A DNA stretch of 9,262 bases from an uncultured Eubacteriales bacterium (GTDB lineage: Bacteria > Bacillota > Clostridia > Christensenellales > Borkfalkiaceae): NCBI GenBank assembly GCA_900554485.1, contig USHO01000039.1, positions 1 through 9,262 of the forward strand, given 5' to 3'. Positions 5,829-9,262 of the stretch are shown piece by piece. Each line of letters begins with the position of its first letter. Within the stretch, counting starts at the first letter, position 1. Below the pieces are notes generated by a model. The model saw nothing but the letters and a program-made list of their open reading frames with translations, ran no database searches and was not told the origin of the DNA. The position numbers and the translations under genes were made by a program.

Positions 5829-8800
5829 GGAAATTTCGTACACTTACACGTTCATACCGAGTACAGCATTCTGGACGGCGCCGCGAGAATAAACGCCGTC
5901 ACGAAAAGGGCTAAAGCCCTCGGAATGCCCGCACTCGCCATAACCGACCACGGCAACATGTACGGCGCGGTCGCCTTTTTCGACGCCTGCGACAAGGTCG
6001 GCATAAAAGCGCTTATCGGCACGGAGTTCTATCTTTGCGAAGACCTGTATAATCACGAGGGCAAACCGAGGCTTAACCACCTCGTTTTACTGTGCAAAAA
6101 CGAAACGGGTTACAAAAACATAGCATATCTCAACGCCGTGGCTTTCCGCGACGGATTTCACTATAAACCGAGAATAGACCGTAAAATACTCGCCGAACAC
6201 CACGAAGGGCTTATATGCCTGTCGGCATGTCTGGCGGGCGAAATCCCGAGGGCTATAACCTCGCGTATGTTCGACGAGGCGGAAAGGCTCGTCGAATGGT
6301 ATAAAAATCTGTTCGGCGAAGATTTTTACCTCGAACTTCAGAATCACGGTATACCCGAACAAGCCGAAGTAAACAAATACCTGCGCATTTACTCCAAAAA
6401 ATTCGGCATAAAACTGGTCGCGACGAACGACGTTCACTACGTCGAAAAGAGCGACGCGAGGTCTCAGGACGTTCTTCTCTGCGTGCAGACGGGCGCGGAT
6501 TACGACGACCCCAACCGAATGAGGTTCCCTAACGACGAATTCTACTTAAAGACCGAAGAGGAAATGTCCGCCCTGTTCAAGGACGACCCCGAGGCGATAA
6601 CGAACACGATCGAAGTCGCCGACAAATGTCGGTTCGGATTTGTCTACGGGCATTATATGTTCCCCCATTATCACCCCGACACGGGCGAAGACCCGACAGT
6701 ATATATACGCAAACTCATAGACGAGGGAATAAAGAAAAAATACGGCGCGGAAACGCCCGAGATACGCGAACGTATAGAAAGCGAACTGGCCGTAATACAA
6801 AAACAGGGCTTTATAGAGTACTTCCTTATAGTTTGGGACTATATAAACGCCGCCCGCAATATGGGCATTTCGGTAGGTCCCGGGCGTGGTTCGGGCGCGG
6901 GATCGATCGTAGCGTACCTCATCGGCATTACCAATATCGACCCGCTTAAATACGACCTTTACTTTGAGCGTTTCTTAAACCCCGAGCGTGTTTCGGCACC
7001 CGATTTCGACGTAGACTTCGAGGATAGCCGCAGACAGGAAGTAATAGAATACGTCCGCCGCAAATACGGTTACGACCGGGTATGTAAAATCGTAACGTTC
7101 GGCACGATGGCGGCGAAAAACGCCGTAAAAGACGTGGCAAGGGTTCTTAAACTGCCCTATTCCGAGGCTGACAGAGTAACCAAGGCGATACCCAACAAAA
7201 TGGTGGTAAAAAATGCAAAGGGCGACGAGTTCGACCTTAAACGTCCGAATATCCTGATGAAGGTTTTCGGCAAATACCACCCAAAGGAAACGGATAAGGA
7301 TTTCGGCGTCGACTATTCGGTCAGAGAACTGGTCGAAATGTACAACGAAGACCCCGAAATCGCGAGGATCGTCGACATAGCGATGAAACTCGAAGATTCG
7401 CCGAGACAGGCGAGCACGCACGCGTGCGGCGTCATAATCGGCGCGGATATTCTCGATCAGCATATGCCGCTGGGCAGAAACGGCGAGGATATAACCAGTC
7501 AGTACACCGGCGTCGAACTCGAACACCTCGGGTTCCTCAAAATGGACTTCCTCGGGCTGCGAAACCTTTCCGATATTAAGATGGCTATCGAATACGTCAG
7601 ACAAAATCACGGCGTAGAGATAGATTTCGACCATTCGTCTTACGACGACCCGAAAGTCTTCGCGATGTTGTCGACGGGAAACACGAAAGCCGTATTCCAG
7701 GTAGAATCGGGCGGATTCCAGCGATTCCTGCGCGAACTAAAACCGACCTGTATAGAAGACATAGTCGCGGCGGTGTCGCTGTACCGCCCCGGGCCTATGG
7801 ATTCGATACCCAAATTCATCAAATGCAAACATAACCCCGAACTCGTTTCGTACGCGCACCCCCTCCTCGAACCTATACTCAAACAGACTTACGGCTGTAT
7901 AGTGTATCAGGAGCAGGTTATGAAAATCGTTCAGGCTCTCGCGGGATATACCCTCGGTCAGGCAGATATGGTCCGCCGAATGATGGGTAAAAAGAAAGTC
8001 GACGACATGATAAAAGAAGAAGTAATCTTCATTCACGGCAAGCCCGAAACCGTCGACCACGGAAAAGTCTCGACCGCCATCGACGGATGCTTAAAGCGCG
8101 GCGTTCCGGAAGATGTCGCGCACTCGGTCTGGAACGAGATGAAAGACTTCGCAAAATACGCGTTCAACAAATCTCACGCGGCGGCGTACTCGCTGGTAAC
8201 CTATCAGACGGCGTATCTTAAAACCTACTACGAGGCAGAATTCCTGACGGCGGTTCTCAACAACCGTATAACCAATATCGAAGAAATCCGCAACTACGTC
8301 AGTTACGCCAAAGAGGAAGGCATACCCGTACTCCCGCCCGACATAAACGAGAGCGTCGGATTTTTCAAGGTTAAAGACAAGAAAATCCGTTACGGTCTGG
8401 CGGCGATAAAAGGCATAGGACTTTCGGCGATAGATTCTATCGTCGCCGAAAGAGAACTGCACGGTAATTACACGTCGTTTGAAAACTTCATATCGCGTTG
8501 CGAAAGCAAAGTGCTTAACAAACGTCTTGTCGAAAACCTCATATACGCGGGCGCGTTCGACGCGTTCGGCAGACGCAGAACGCAGATGATCGGAATGAGT
8601 GAAATTCTGATCGAGCGCGTCGCGCTTATAGCCAAACAGCGCGAAAGCAATCAGATGAGCCTTTTCGGCGACGTGATAAAAGAAGACACGACTTTCACCG
8701 TCGATTATCCCGACCTGAAAGAATACGACTACAAGACAAAACTTTCGCTGGAAAAAAGCGTAGTAGGCGTATATGTATCCGGTCATCCGCTCGACGGGTA

Positions 8801-9262
8801 CGCGGATAAATTCAGAGACTGCACGTTCGACACGAGTCTTCTTCTGAATACCGACGTCGACGAAGACGGCAACGAAGTGTATACCGACCTCAAAAACGAC
8901 ATGCAGGTATACCTCGGCGGCATAATAACCGGCATAAGCAAAATCAACACGCGCTCGGGTTCGACGATGATGTTTGTTACCGTCGAAGACCGCTACGGAG
9001 CGATAGAGTGCGTGTTCTTCCCGAAAAAATACGAAAAATACAAAGACCTGCTGAAAGAAGAGGCTCTTATAAAAATCCGCGGAAAATTACAAATCCGCGA
9101 CGACAACAAAGTCTCCGTCGCGGCGGACGTCGCCGTCGGCGTAAGCGCGGATTCGGAAGACCCCGTCCCGCAGGAAAAACCGAAAAAAGAATACCTCGGC
9201 ATTATTCTCGACGAAGAGACCGAACAGTATAAAGACGAACTGATAGACGTGCTTGCCACCTA
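5826..9262 (+). CDS. dnaE: DNA polymerase III alpha subunit DnaE (C-terminus cut by window edge)
   Basis: This C-family polymerase copies DNA at the fork. The frame is open from ATG 5826 to the window end, giving 1145 full codons and two bases. An N-terminal PHP domain begins HLHVHTEYS (H6, H8, H10) with D41-H42, E67, H85, C135, D202 and H204. The polymerase core has GPGRGSGAGS (351-360), PDFDVD (392-397, catalytic D395 and D397) and KMDFLGL with the third catalytic aspartate D574. STHACG is at 530-535. A helix-hairpin-helix with KGIG (862-865) follows, then the clamp-binding pentapeptide QMSLF (943-947), an OB-fold near 1030-1080 and the start of a C-terminal domain. No gene features appear broken. 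By family length a few tens of residues are missing, and the last codon (TA-) is more likely Tyr than a stop. There is no 3'-5' DEDD exonuclease insert, so this is DnaE and not PolC. There is no strong Shine-Dalgarno site; only GGA at 5818-5820 lies close, so it is probably coupled to hemW. Confidence 0.97.
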   Translation, partial: MGNFVHLHVHTEYSILDGAARINAVTKRAKALGMPALAITDHGNMYGAVAFFDACDKVGIKALIGTEFYLCEDLYNHEGKPRLNHLVLLCKNETGYKNIAYLNAVAFRDGFHYKPRIDRKILAEHHEGLICLSACLAGEIPRAITSRMFDEAERLVEWYKNLFGEDFYLELQNHGIPEQAEVNKYLRIYSKKFGIKLVATNDVHYVEKSDARSQDVLLCVQTGADYDDPNRMRFPNDEFYLKTEEEMSALFKDDPEAITNTIEVADKCRFGFVYGHYMFPHYHPDTGEDPTVYIRKLIDEGIKKKYGAETPEIRERIESELAVIQKQGFIEYFLIVWDYINAARNMGISVGPGRGSGAGSIVAYLIGITNIDPLKYDLYFERFLNPERVSAPDFDVDFEDSRRQEVIEYVRRKYGYDRVCKIVTFGTMAAKNAVKDVARVLKLPYSEADRVTKAIPNKMVVKNAKGDEFDLKRPNILMKVFGKYHPKETDKDFGVDYSVRELVEMYNEDPEIARIVDIAMKLEDSPRQASTHACGVIIGADILDQHMPLGRNGEDITSQYTGVELEHLGFLKMDFLGLRNLSDIKMAIEYVRQNHGVEIDFDHSSYDDPKVFAMLSTGNTKAVFQVESGGFQRFLRELKPTCIEDIVAAVSLYRPGPMDSIPKFIKCKHNPELVSYAHPLLEPILKQTYGCIVYQEQVMKIVQALAGYTLGQADMVRRMMGKKKVDDMIKEEVIFIHGKPETVDHGKVSTAIDGCLKRGVPEDVAHSVWNEMKDFAKYAFNKSHAAAYSLVTYQTAYLKTYYEAEFLTAVLNNRITNIEEIRNYVSYAKEEGIPVLPPDINESVGFFKVKDKKIRYGLAAIKGIGLSAIDSIVAERELHGNYTSFENFISRCESKVLNKRLVENLIYAGAFDAFGRRRTQMIGMSEILIERVALIAKQRESNQMSLFGDVIKEDTTFTVDYPDLKEYDYKTKLSLEKSVVGVYVSGHPLDGYADKFRDCTFDTSLLLNTDVDEDGNEVYTDLKNDMQVYLGGIITGISKINTRSGSTMMFVTVEDRYGAIECVFFPKKYEKYKDLLKEEALIKIRGKLQIRDDNKVSVAADVAVGVSADSEDPVPQEKPKKEYLGIILDEETEQYKDELIDVLAT

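Noticed and set aside
6975..7634. 219-residue minus-strand frame opposite dnaE, and a similar 231-residue frame at 8091-8786
   Set aside because: Both lie wholly within dnaE, whose own translation shows intact catalytic, hairpin and clamp motifs. The antisense products are rich in Tyr, Phe and Val with no recognisable fold.
9261..9262. The final TA read as the start of the dnaE stop codon
   Set aside because: The C-terminal domain seems incomplete, and DnaE proteins commonly have more sequence here. TAT or TAC (Tyr) is more likely, but the window cannot settle it.

Overview
The window looks like an ordinary chromosomal segment of a bacterium. I would place it among the Clostridia-like Bacillota, possibly a gut lineage. 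That placement is inferred from the character of the CopA, GDPD, LepA, HemW and DnaE proteins, the strong Shine-Dalgarno sites, the sigma-A type promoters and the lepA-hemW gene pair. Base composition is moderate and the coding sequence is visibly rich in CpG (gtcg, gacg, cgcg) and in ATA codons. No tRNA, rRNA, CRISPR array, insertion sequence, phage gene or toxin-antitoxin pair is visible.

Layout. Two transcription units diverge from one AT-rich control region at 2705-2895. Leftward (minus strand) runs a gene for a cytosolic glycerophosphodiester phosphodiesterase (1979-2704), followed after 55 bp by a copper-exporting P-type ATPase, copA. CopA starts at 1923 and leaves the window at base 1 after 641 residues, before its last two membrane helices. 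Rightward (plus strand) runs lepA (2896-4713), hemW (4715-5824) and dnaE (5826 onward, cut by the window end after 1145 full codons). Both rightward junctions have the form TGA-N-ATG with a single base between stop and start, so this is almost certainly one translationally coupled operon.

How the genes relate. LepA (EF4) acts on ribosomes, HemW is a radical-SAM heme chaperone, and DnaE is the alpha subunit of a C-family DNA polymerase III. lepA-hemW is a familiar Bacillota pair usually followed by hrcA-grpE-dnaK; here dnaE sits in that place. The leftward pair joins phospholipid-derived glycerophosphodiester turnover to copper efflux, with no copper regulator or copper chaperone gene in view.

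Control. The divergent region carries a well-formed promoter for lepA (TTGCCA-17-TATAAT) and two candidate promoters for the leftward unit (TTGACG-17-TATATT and TTGACA-18-TACAAT). Several short inverted repeats overlap the leftward promoters and may be operators. I found no convincing new multi-gene system. The most useful leads are the dnaE placement, the coupled junctions, the structured divergent promoter region, an insertion in DnaE and the apparently intact PHP metal site of DnaE.
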